Assembly (NCBI GenBank): GCA_002404675.1
Contig: DHKE01000019.1
Coordinates: 6,793-31,908, forward strand
Source: Porphyromonadaceae bacterium UBA4702
GTDB lineage: Bacteria > Bacteroidota > Bacteroidia > Bacteroidales > Muribaculaceae
Length of the DNA: 25,116 bases
Direction of reading: 5' to 3'
The position numbers and the translations under genes are program-made. Below the pieces are notes generated by a model, which worked only from the letters and a program-made list of their open reading frames with translations, had not been told where the DNA came from and made no database searches. Of the stretch, positions 1 to 7,591 are shown piece by piece; position 1 is the stretch's first letter; every line of letters starts with the position of its first letter.

Positions 1-64
1 TGCAGTAAATCAAATAATTGCGTTTGCCACCCTTCGGACACGGCACGCCGTGTCCCTACCGTGA
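1..64. repeat. Intergenic inverted-repeat element, right half (copy R1)
   Basis: The core GGACACGGCACGCCGTGTCC at 36-55 is a near-perfect palindrome (9-bp arms around AC) followed by CTACC. Related cores occur at 19961-19980, 20026-20045 and 25067-25086, with a half copy near 21798. The preceding 35 bases match the spacer type seen between the paired cores at 19.96-20.05 kb (AATCAAAnAATTG, then CCACCCTTC). This is therefore the right half of a paired element whose left half lies outside the window. The repeat is intergenic and carries no ORF; its function is unknown. Confidence 0.8.
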
Positions 65-88
65 CCGCACGAAATCCAATATAACACG

Positions 89-113
89 AGAGGGACGCTT
101 GCTGCGCCCCTCT
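89..113 (-). terminator. Hairpin after the eight-gene operon
   Basis: AGAGGGACGC and GCGCCCCTCT form a 10-bp stem with one A-C mismatch around a TTGCT loop. It lies 23 bp past the stop codon of the protease gene. On the minus strand the bases after the stem are only moderately T-rich, so this is a weak or Rho-assisted terminator candidate rather than a textbook one. Confidence 0.4.
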
Positions 114-135
114 AGCTGTATATGTTGTGCTGCGG

Positions 136-888
136 TCACTGCCCCAAATACGGCTTGACCACGTCGATGCTCCATGCGTAGTTCAGGTTGGCTTGCGAGC
201 CGTCTTCAAGTGTTCCCGACGTGATGCCCACGACCTCGCCGTACTCGTTGATCAACGCGCCGCCGCTGCTGCCATGGTCTATCTGCACCGAGGTCTGCAT
301 CAGCGTACGGGCATTGTCGCGCCACTGCGACACCTTGCCGTCAGACAGCGTGTTCTCCCAGCCGCGCGGACTGCCTATGGCATACACCGTTGCGCCTACC
401 TTAGGCTTGTCCTTGGCAATCGGTATGTACTTGTTGCCCTTCACGTTGACGCGGAAGAGGATGAAGTCGTTCTCCTCGTCGCAATGGATCACCTCCTCGA
501 CCTTGTAGACATTGTCATTTTTCGCAAGCTTGATTTGCTCCAGCCCCTGCCCAGTCCCGGCAAATACATGAAAGTTGCTGACAGCAAGACCTTCGCCATT
601 GATGAAGAAGCCAGACCCTTGGAAACCATTCACGCCGTCACTGGTGTACACCATGAACACCGCACTGTTGTACCGCTCGAAAATCTCCGTCCCGTCCATC
701 TTGTGCCGGTTCGTGTCGTCAACAGCCGGCACATTCTGATCGGCAACGTTTTCTGATGCGGCTCTGTCATGCGCCGCGTCTTGCTGCTTGCTGCGGTTCT
801 GTCCGGATTTCGTGGCACAGGCAGAAAGACATATTGCCAATGCTAAAGCTGCCGAGGGGAGCCCGTGCTTACTTATTCTTGCTGTCAT
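136..888 (-). CDS. Lipoprotein trypsin-like serine protease (S1 family)
   Basis: The protein has 250 residues. The N-terminus is a lipoprotein signal peptide (hydrophobic residues 10-22, lipobox L-S-A-C with Cys24), followed by a low-complexity polar linker to about residue 65. A chymotrypsin-fold protease domain fills the rest. The triad is visible: His107 in SNFHVF, Asp141 in ENDFILF, and Ser208 in GSSGG. No PDZ domain follows, so it is shorter than DegP/HtrA proteins. It should act in the periplasm, tethered to a membrane. It is the last gene of the operon and its start overlaps the end of the MotB/OmpA-like gene by 20 bp, which suggests translational coupling. It may process or quality-check a partner of the complex, but that is inference. 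The protease assignment is firm; the substrate is unknown. Confidence 0.88.
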   Translation of the reverse strand: MTARISKHGLPSAALALAICLSACATKSGQNRSKQQDAAHDRAASENVADQNVPAVDDTNRHKMDGTEIFERYNSAVFMVYTSDGVNGFQGSGFFINGEGLAVSNFHVFAGTGQGLEQIKLAKNDNVYKVEEVIHCDEENDFILFRVNVKGNKYIPIAKDKPKVGATVYAIGSPRGWENTLSDGKVSQWRDNARTLMQTSVQIDHGSSGGALINEYGEVVGITSGTLEDGSQANLNYAWSIDVVKPYLGQ

Positions 889-1492
889 CGATTATGTTTT
901 TAGGCAGTATGTGTATCAGGAAGCGCTGGTTGTTGCGCTCATTAGTCTTGTCTCTCATCGAGTGGGTGTTCAGCGTGCCGTCGCCGCTGCCAGACACCAG
1001 TATCTCGCAGTTTTTCCCGAACTTGATGCCCTCTTTGGCCCAAAAACGCATCAGTCCGAGGGCCCTGTCATAGCTGAGGCTGTAGTTGCCGGCATAGCCG
1101 TCTGCCGAGGCCTGTCCCTCGATGATTAGGGCATAGTTGTTGTCACTGTGCTTTTTCAGGAAGTCGCGGATTACTTTGCCGGCTTCGCGGAGCTTCGGCA
1201 GCTGGCTTGGGTCTGTTATTTCGCTTATGTTTGATTTTCCGAGCGGATATTTCACGTCAATAGTCAACACGTACTTGCGGTAATCCTTGTTGTACTTGAA
1301 ATATTCGCTTCGCCCCAACTCCATAGTTGAGTTCTCGATCTTCTTGATTTCAGCCAGCTGGGTCTCGGTTGCCTCCATACGCTTGTGCAACAAGACTATG
1401 ACAAGGACGAACAGCACCAGCATGACGAAAAACAGGCTTGTCATAAGGTCTGAATAACTCGTCCAGAAAAACGATTCTTTCCGCTGTGCCAT
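869..1492 (-). CDS. MotB/OmpA-like stator protein (ZorB-like)
   Basis: The protein has 207 residues. A short cytosolic N-terminus leads into one TM helix (about 16-36) beginning with SYSDLMTSLFF. Asp15 sits where MotB-type proteins carry their ion-binding aspartate. After a short coiled stretch, residues 75-195 form an OmpA-like peptidoglycan-binding domain: the NYSLSYDRA segment (136-144) matches the NxxLSxxRA family motif, and Arg190 in NNQRF matches the terminal conserved arginine region. In MotB, ExbD and ZorB relatives the TM helix pairs with a MotA/ExbB-type channel and the C-terminal domain grips the cell wall. The MotA-like gene lies immediately upstream with a 2-bp gap. It could simply be annotated as an OmpA family protein; the N-terminal Asp argues for a stator. 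Confidence 0.82.
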   Translation of the reverse strand: MAQRKESFFWTSYSDLMTSLFFVMLVLFVLVIVLLHKRMEATETQLAEIKKIENSTMELGRSEYFKYNKDYRKYVLTIDVKYPLGKSNISEITDPSQLPKLREAGKVIRDFLKKHSDNNYALIIEGQASADGYAGNYSLSYDRALGLMRFWAKEGIKFGKNCEILVSGSGDGTLNTHSMRDKTNERNNQRFLIHILPKNIIDDSKNK

Positions 1493-1494
1493 AA

Positions 1495-3156
1495 TCAGTT
1501 GCCAGGGTTGTTTTGTGTAGTGTTTGCCTGAATCTGCGGTTGTGCGGCATGAGCAGTTGTATCGGGCTTTGTAGTGTCTTCTTGGGCTGCTTTCTCAACT
1601 GCTACGGCAGCTTCTGTGACTACTTCGACTGTGTCTGTTGTAGTATCGCTGTCAGCTGCGGATTTGCTGAATGTCCCTATTCCTGCAAGGATGCCGAACA
1701 CTGCAGCGGTTAAGACAACGCCTGCGCCACCGCCGATAGCCCATGGCTTCCAGTCCCATTTCTTGTTTCCGTCATCACTGCCGCCGCTGTTGTCTTCGTC
1801 AGTGTTGTTAACATCGGCCTTTTGTACCTTTCCTTGGCCGGATGGAGTGCCTGATGTGCCTCTGCGCAGTTCCTTGGCAAGAGCTTTGTTAGACTGATCG
1901 ATGCGCTCAATCAGCTTGTCCAGCTTGGCAGGTATGTCTGAGATTTCATCAAGCCTTTTGGCGAGCTGCGGAACTTCTTTCATCCTCTCGCTGAACTTTT
2001 CCCGAAGCTCTCTGGAAAGCTGCTCGAACTGCTCGGTTTCATTGGCGATGAACGACTTGAACTGCTTGCTCAGTTCATCAAACTGGTCGGTTATCGTCTT
2101 TACTTCTTCTGATGTGAATTCGCTGATTTTTTTCATGGCACTCTTCAGAGTGTCGTCTGCATCTGCGGTCGTTTTCGTGATAGCACCGTTGTAGTCCCTG
2201 AAGAAATCCCGCATTTCTCGAAGGATGCCGTAGTTGTCGGAATCCTCACGGAACATCTCTTCAAAGCGGTGTATGGCATCTGTGTATCCCTGTATGTCAG
2301 TCAGGTATTGGTTGAACTGTTCCAGCTTTTCAGTGCAGTGCTGCAGTTCGCGCAGCACAGTCACATTGGCGTTTGCCATGCTCATCACGTCCATTTGCTG
2401 CACGGCTTTTATGACTTCTGCCTGCGTAGCATACGATTCGTTTACAGCTGCCAGAGCGTTGCCGAGGTTGGCGGTGTTGTCCGCAAAAGTCCTGTTGAAC
2501 TCGTTGAGGTTTTTCACCATGTTGTTCAGAGCCTGGGCGGTGTCTGTCGGTAGTTCAGGCAGCAGCTTCGACTGCATCCATGCCAAGAAGGAATTCTTGC
2601 CGTTCTCTTCAGCCAGTTTGCACTTCTTGAACGTGAATGTGTTTATTGTTGTCAGTGCGATGCCGCAGATTGATGCCATCATTGCCCATGCCACGCCATC
2701 GAGCAGAGGCTCTACCCCAGAAGCGATGGCGTTGTTGGTCGCGTCAGTGCTTGTGATGAAGTCGAGGTTCAACCCGAACAGGCCGATGATTACACCGACC
2801 ATAGTGCCGGCAAGACCGAGGTAAAGAGGCACCGGTGTCTGCGAGGCTATCTCATTCTCGACAGAGTCGCAATGGCGGTCAACTGCATCCTTGAGCAACC
2901 CGAAATCGATAACCGAACCCTGGTTGAAGCCAAGATACTTGTTGATTGAATCCCGGATTGATGAGAATATCTCATTTCCCTCGCCATCGATGCCGTTGAC
3001 AATGTCGGTTGTGGTGTTGCGAGTCAGCTCCCATGTCAGGTTCTGGGAGAAAATGTCGCGGAACATATTCATGCGCTTGCGGTTTTTCAAGTACACATAA
3101 ATCTGACCGCATATTATCATAATGATTATGATGGGTACAAGAACGTGTAAGTCCAT
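1495..3156 (-). CDS. MotA/TolQ/ExbB-like channel protein with long coiled-coil tail
   Basis: The protein has 553 residues. Predicted TM helices are at about 5-22, 110-131 and 152-177. The second contains PLYLGLAGTMVGVIIGL and the third VAWAMMASICGIALTTIN, which match the conserved pore helices of the MotA/TolQ/ExbB family. Residues 200-430 are charged, heptad-like and probably coiled coil. A fourth TM lies at about 472-495, followed by a Thr/Asp/Ala-rich tail that would end on the periplasmic side. Ordinary ExbB/TolQ proteins are about 220-250 residues with three TMs; a long tail is typical of ZorA, but an extra C-terminal TM is unusual. With the downstream MotB-like protein it probably forms a proton- or sodium-driven stator. 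The family-level call is firm; the role is inferred. Confidence 0.8.
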   Translation of the reverse strand: MDLHVLVPIIIIMIICGQIYVYLKNRKRMNMFRDIFSQNLTWELTRNTTTDIVNGIDGEGNEIFSSIRDSINKYLGFNQGSVIDFGLLKDAVDRHCDSVENEIASQTPVPLYLGLAGTMVGVIIGLFGLNLDFITSTDATNNAIASGVEPLLDGVAWAMMASICGIALTTINTFTFKKCKLAEENGKNSFLAWMQSKLLPELPTDTAQALNNMVKNLNEFNRTFADNTANLGNALAAVNESYATQAEVIKAVQQMDVMSMANANVTVLRELQHCTEKLEQFNQYLTDIQGYTDAIHRFEEMFREDSDNYGILREMRDFFRDYNGAITKTTADADDTLKSAMKKISEFTSEEVKTITDQFDELSKQFKSFIANETEQFEQLSRELREKFSERMKEVPQLAKRLDEISDIPAKLDKLIERIDQSNKALAKELRRGTSGTPSGQGKVQKADVNNTDEDNSGGSDDGNKKWDWKPWAIGGGAGVVLTAAVFGILAGIGTFSKSAADSDTTTDTVEVVTEAAVAVEKAAQEDTTKPDTTAHAAQPQIQANTTQNNPGN

Positions 3157-3159
3157 AGT

Positions 3160-4170
3160 TTATCTTTTGAATCGTACTACTGCTTTTTCGGTAATGCGCC
3201 AGCCTGAACCGTCACGCGCAGCCTTGCCCGGAGTGATTTCGGCATCTCGTGCTCCGTCTTTGTCGCCTTCGAATCTGACAGCCTCTTGGAGGTGTTCTGC
3301 GGATCGCAGTTTCTCCATGTTTTTTATCGGACTGAAGATGGCAGTGTCGCCAGCGGTTTCACAAACATAGTTGCTGTATCCTTTTTCTTCGACATCGGAG
3401 GGATTCTCAAAACGACCGTTCCTCGTTTGCTCAAAATACACGGTTTTCGTCGGAGTTTTCGGGGCATTGTCTGTTCTCCTCGGGTTGCTGTCGATTGGGG
3501 GTGGTGCCTGTCGTTGTGCCTGCCGCTGTGGCTCTCTCGTTGCAGTCTTTAGCCGTGTCACTTCTGTTTGGAGTAATGCCAGCTTGTCTGAAGTTTCGCT
3601 CAGCTGCTTTCTTATGCTTAAGAGTTCATTCTGAAGTTGAGTTGTCGCTGCAGGGTTGTGTCGGCTGTTCTGCTGCAGCCTGTTTGTGTTGCCAGGGACC
3701 CCGGCTCTCCCTCGGATGTCTGATTCTGTCAGTGCATCGTTATTTTGGTCTGACCGTTTTCTGCTAAGTATCACCGATATCGCAATCGAGATTACCGAAA
3801 ACACTATTGCAAGTATTGCCATGATTTTGATGATTTCGGATCCCTTGTATTTTTCACCCAAATTGTCGATGGCTGTTTGCTGTTCTTGTTTATATCCAGA
3901 TAGTTGAGTTTCTAGTGCCTCTACCTTGCCATTCAATTCAGACAGCAGGTGTTTCGTTTTCTCCAACTCCTGTTCTGTGTCATCGTCGTCGTCAAGGTCT
4001 TTGTCATGCTCGTTACCGCTTGCCGCAACGACATTATCTTGGCCGGTCGCCGGTTGTTCTGTTTGTGTCTTGGGCTTTTCCGGACTTCCGTCATTGCAGG
4101 AGGCCATGCCGGACATAGCCAGCATGAACAATCCCGCGAACAGAAGTTTTGGTGTGATGTATTGTCTCAT
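3160..4170 (-). CDS. Putative lipoprotein with internal TM and two coiled coils
   Basis: I do not recognise a named family for this 336-residue protein. The signal peptide ends in a relaxed lipobox (MASC, Cys25). A linker with a run of aspartates (about 59-64) leads to a coiled coil (about 66-108), a TM helix (113-136) followed at once by SRKR, and a second coiled coil (about 177-210). A Gln/Pro/Arg-rich linker precedes a C-terminal domain (about 240-336) that begins KTVYFEQ. If Cys25 is lipidated in the periplasm, the helix at 113-136 would cross the inner membrane and put the C-terminal domain in the cytosol, as the positive SRKR flank predicts. It could thus link periplasmic and cytosolic parts of the complex. 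It lies 3 bp upstream of the MotA-like gene and 8 bp after the actin-like gene. Confidence 0.7.
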   Translation of the reverse strand: MRQYITPKLLFAGLFMLAMSGMASCNDGSPEKPKTQTEQPATGQDNVVAASGNEHDKDLDDDDDTEQELEKTKHLLSELNGKVEALETQLSGYKQEQQTAIDNLGEKYKGSEIIKIMAILAIVFSVISIAISVILSRKRSDQNNDALTESDIRGRAGVPGNTNRLQQNSRHNPAATTQLQNELLSIRKQLSETSDKLALLQTEVTRLKTATREPQRQAQRQAPPPIDSNPRRTDNAPKTPTKTVYFEQTRNGRFENPSDVEEKGYSNYVCETAGDTAIFSPIKNMEKLRSAEHLQEAVRFEGDKDGARDAEITPGKAARDGSGWRITEKAVVRFKR

Positions 4171-4178
4171 AGTCTTGT

Positions 4179-7100
4179 TTATTGAGCTTTCAATTGATCG
4201 TGTATCTCTTCAGAAATCGACTGAAGCACGCCCTTTATCGGGTAGAAGAAGAATGTTTCTTTTATGGGCTTGTCCTCATCGGTCTCCTCGAGCATGTGTT
4301 CGATGCCCTTGTTCATGAATGTGTCGATGTCTTTTTGTGAGACTTCTTTTGCGATTTTCATAGAGTTGCTGTCCACTCCAAAATAGTCGTCGAAGTCGAA
4401 TTTTTTCGGCATCACGTTCAGAACAAAGTCAAAGAACTGCTTTACAGACTCCACTGCCCGTTTCAGATATCCGCTGTCGGCCTTAATTTCCTCGTAGGTT
4501 TCCGTGGCCACGCCGGAGTTGTCGCTGCGCATTACGATGACCTTGTCTCTGTCGTCGCTGCTGGTGCCGTCAGCGATTATTCCGCCCTTGCAGGTGGATT
4601 CCTTGGAATTGGAGTTGTCATCCAGTCCTATGATGTCCAGCTCTTTGTCGTATTCGCATTGCAGTATCTCTTCAAACACCTTCTTTGTGTACGTTGCGAG
4701 GTCTTTGGTGTTTGCCGTTATGGCTCGGAGCACTTTGCTTCCGTTGCCGCTGAATGATATATGACGCGGCAGCTCAAGACCTTCACGCTTGATTATCTGC
4801 GCGATGTGGTACACTATTGCTGTATAGAAGATGATGAAGACGATTTTGAATTTGTCATCCTCTTGCAGAATATGGTTAAGGTCGATTTGGTCGGGGGATA
4901 TGCCAGCTTCTTTTATGATGGCATTGTCTTTTAGACTGAACAGGAAGGCTGCCATATCCGATGGTCTGCGGTCTTCCATTTTTTTGAACACTTCGACGAT
5001 TTCGGCAATTCGGTTGTCCTCTTTTGCATTGTCTCCCAGCACTTTGAAGATTTGCGGTTTGAATGTGTCGATTATGCCGTTGTCCAGAGTGTTTGCCAGC
5101 GAATCTTCAAACAGCGTGTTTCCCGCGAAGCGGAATGAAGTGACGCGGACAATCTCCTTGTTTTTTGCAAATGCTATATCGGTTGTCCCTCCTCCGATGT
5201 CAACATTCACAAGGTTCGTTGCTCTTGCGTTGCTGCTGAAGAAATACTGTATAGGAGCTGAGGACTCGGAGATGCTGTTGGTTGCGCCGTTTGCGCCGAA
5301 ATATTCGGCGTAAGCCTTGTCCCATATTGCCTTCATGCGGTTCAGTCTTCGTGGCGCCATGCTTATCGGGTAGAACCATGTTATCTTAGTTTTCTGGAGG
5401 TTGCCGTCGTTGAGAAGCACCTTGTACCGCAGCATAAGCATGATGCATCTGATGTACGCCTCCATCTGAGCATCGTCTTTGCCCCATTTGATGTCCGTGA
5501 TGGGCTTGTTGTGTTCATAGTCCCTGCGCTTACCGAAGTATAACGGAATGTTTACCAGCTTGAACGGGTCTACTATGAGGTTCCAGTTGGTGCTTTTGGC
5601 GCACGACAGGACAGTGCGTGTGGGAAAACGGAAGTCGCCGGCTCCCACTTCGCCGGGCATATAGTCCTTTTCAAACCGTTCGTTCTCGTCGCTTGTTGTC
5701 GTTTCGGAAGTGAATATCGGGCACAACGGGCTGTCGTCCTTGCCGAATTCGAGAGGGTGTGATGCGAGTTCGTCTGGTTTGCGGTATTCGATATGGGTGT
5801 TTGATGTGCCGAGGTCAATGGCAAACTCATATCCATCGTTGTTCGATGACTGCTGTTTGAATATCGGAACTATTAAGCCGTTGCAGCGGCGTGAGGGGTT
5901 TGAAACGCGGATAAAGCCGATGTTCTCGCCCTTGACCAGGTAGTTGTCAGCCTTGAGTGTCGTTGACTGCTCGTTGCGGCATACCCAATCCTGCTGCTGT
6001 ACCGGTTTCCCGTCGGTGTTGAAGAATGTGAACTCGTTTTCGCGGGACGTGTTTTGCAGGCAGGCTGCGTTGTAGATCGCGTCCGCCGGGTTTGTGAAAC
6101 GAACCAGCGGCATGACGAATCCGGAGAAACGCAGCTGCGTCACAGCACCCTCATTATTTGCGACATCAACTGCGCGGCTTGTATAGTATTTGCGCGTGTA
6201 CTCGATGTAATGGATGCGGTCTCCGCCAGTTATGGGTATGCGGAGCGTTACCTTGATTGCCCCGGCGGCAGCGAGGGTTTCCATCTCCATCATCGGCTTG
6301 CCGTCTGGCATATTGCCTCGCAGGTCGTCGGCAGTGAAATATTCGAAGAACAGCGGCTTGACCGGCAGCAGATATGTTGATTTGTCCGTGCTGTGCAGAT
6401 TGCCGTCGAAAAAATGCTTGCTGTTGAGTTTGTATTGTTTGATTTTGATGATCTGGTCTTCGAGGAAGTCGCTGATGGTCAGGTACGGGTATTGGGCGCC
6501 TTCTTGCGGAAGGGTGCGCTGTCTGATGTCTTCGGCATCAAAATAGGGCGCGTGGTTGTTTTTCGTCCAGTTGCCAGTCGTGTATATTAAGCCGGTATAA
6601 AGGCTGCCCTCCTCTGTCGGAAGAACAAGGGGCAGTGGGTTCGCTGCAGTTGTTTTTGTGGCGTTGATGACGAACTGGCATTTTGCGATGTCGGCTTTGT
6701 TAGATTTCTGGTACAAGGCAATGCCCAAAACTTCGACAAGGTTTGCACCCTGACCTGTCGGTATTTCAGACAATTCATCCAAGTCTGTCGCTGAGGTGTT
6801 GCGAAGTTGTTCTTTTTTATCCAGGTCTGCTATTTCCTTATAAGTTTCGTTGAGATAATCATCGACTTCCGGAAACAGCTGTGCGAAATTGGCAATGCTG
6901 TTTTTAAGCACGAACAGGTATTTCACGAACTGGAAGTCGCGCTTGTAGAGAGGCTGATACTCTGCGTCAAACGGCATGTCGTTGTCTGCGAAGAAAACAT
7001 CCTTGACGTATGTCAGGTCATTGGCGTTGCTGAAGAACAGCGTTGCCGGTGAGGTCGCGCCGATGATGTTGAGCTGGTCAGGGCCATTGACATAGTTGAG

Positions 7101-7583
7101 CAGATAGATGCTGTCCAGCCTGTCGAAATTGTATTCCTTGCTGTCTGATTTCAGGTACTTGTCCAAGGCGTCGCCCAAATACTGGCAGCCGGGCTGGTCT
7201 GAATTAATCAGCTCATTGAGGTCTGCCTTTGCATCCCATTGGATTATTTCTATTTTGTCCTTGTACTTGTCGATGTTGAAGAATATCTCCGCGACATCGA
7301 GCGAGTCTGATACCATTTTGTGGAAAATGGTATTGCCGTCTAGGTCAACATTGCCGTTTTTGTCCTTGGCGCACACCTGCCGGAAAGCAGATTTCACCAG
7401 GTCAATGCGTGCGAAAGGCGAGGGGATTGACGTGATTTCATGGGTTGCGGCGCCGCCGTCGGGGTCTGCTATCGTCTTGAGCGCCTCCTTGTTGTACGGG
7501 AAAACAGTGCCAGCGTTCCAGTCCTTGTAGGCATCTGAGCCGCCTGTGTATAGCCGGAATATAGTTGATTTGTCTTCTGACAT
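4179..7583 (-). CDS. Large protein with C-terminal actin/Hsp70-like ATPase domain
   Basis: The protein has 1134 residues. Residues 1 to about 580 match nothing I recognise and lack TM segments; a motif IPSPFARIDLVKSAF lies near the N-terminus. From about 585 to the end it has the actin/Hsp70 nucleotide-binding layout: phosphate-1 motif DLGTSNTH (Asp590), phosphate-2 motif VDIGGGTTDIAF (Asp795), and adenosine motif ISFSGNGSKVLR (Gly946). The order and spacing fit the actin/Hsp70/sugar-kinase ATPase superfamily, with a large insertion between phosphate 1 and phosphate 2. It should be a cytosolic ATPase that changes shape or polymerises. It lies 8 bp from the tubulin-like gene on one side and 8 bp from the lipoprotein gene on the other. 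The ATPase fold is well supported; a cytoskeletal versus chaperone-like role cannot be decided from sequence. Confidence 0.82.
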   Translation of the reverse strand: MSEDKSTIFRLYTGGSDAYKDWNAGTVFPYNKEALKTIADPDGGAATHEITSIPSPFARIDLVKSAFRQVCAKDKNGNVDLDGNTIFHKMVSDSLDVAEIFFNIDKYKDKIEIIQWDAKADLNELINSDQPGCQYLGDALDKYLKSDSKEYNFDRLDSIYLLNYVNGPDQLNIIGATSPATLFFSNANDLTYVKDVFFADNDMPFDAEYQPLYKRDFQFVKYLFVLKNSIANFAQLFPEVDDYLNETYKEIADLDKKEQLRNTSATDLDELSEIPTGQGANLVEVLGIALYQKSNKADIAKCQFVINATKTTAANPLPLVLPTEEGSLYTGLIYTTGNWTKNNHAPYFDAEDIRQRTLPQEGAQYPYLTISDFLEDQIIKIKQYKLNSKHFFDGNLHSTDKSTYLLPVKPLFFEYFTADDLRGNMPDGKPMMEMETLAAAGAIKVTLRIPITGGDRIHYIEYTRKYYTSRAVDVANNEGAVTQLRFSGFVMPLVRFTNPADAIYNAACLQNTSRENEFTFFNTDGKPVQQQDWVCRNEQSTTLKADNYLVKGENIGFIRVSNPSRRCNGLIVPIFKQQSSNNDGYEFAIDLGTSNTHIEYRKPDELASHPLEFGKDDSPLCPIFTSETTTSDENERFEKDYMPGEVGAGDFRFPTRTVLSCAKSTNWNLIVDPFKLVNIPLYFGKRRDYEHNKPITDIKWGKDDAQMEAYIRCIMLMLRYKVLLNDGNLQKTKITWFYPISMAPRRLNRMKAIWDKAYAEYFGANGATNSISESSAPIQYFFSSNARATNLVNVDIGGGTTDIAFAKNKEIVRVTSFRFAGNTLFEDSLANTLDNGIIDTFKPQIFKVLGDNAKEDNRIAEIVEVFKKMEDRRPSDMAAFLFSLKDNAIIKEAGISPDQIDLNHILQEDDKFKIVFIIFYTAIVYHIAQIIKREGLELPRHISFSGNGSKVLRAITANTKDLATYTKKVFEEILQCEYDKELDIIGLDDNSNSKESTCKGGIIADGTSSDDRDKVIVMRSDNSGVATETYEEIKADSGYLKRAVESVKQFFDFVLNVMPKKFDFDDYFGVDSNSMKIAKEVSQKDIDTFMNKGIEHMLEETDEDKPIKETFFFYPIKGVLQSISEEIHDQLKAQ

Positions 7584-7591
7584 GGCGATGT

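Noticed and set aside
127..756. Open frame of 209 codons opposite the protease gene
   Set aside because: The minus strand holds a complete protease with signal peptide and triad; the plus-strand frame has nothing recognisable.
136..4170. The left operon as a Zorya defence system
   Set aside because: Only the MotA/MotB-like pair resembles ZorA/ZorB. No ZorC, ZorD helicase or ZorE nuclease is present, and the NTPases are of tubulin and actin type.
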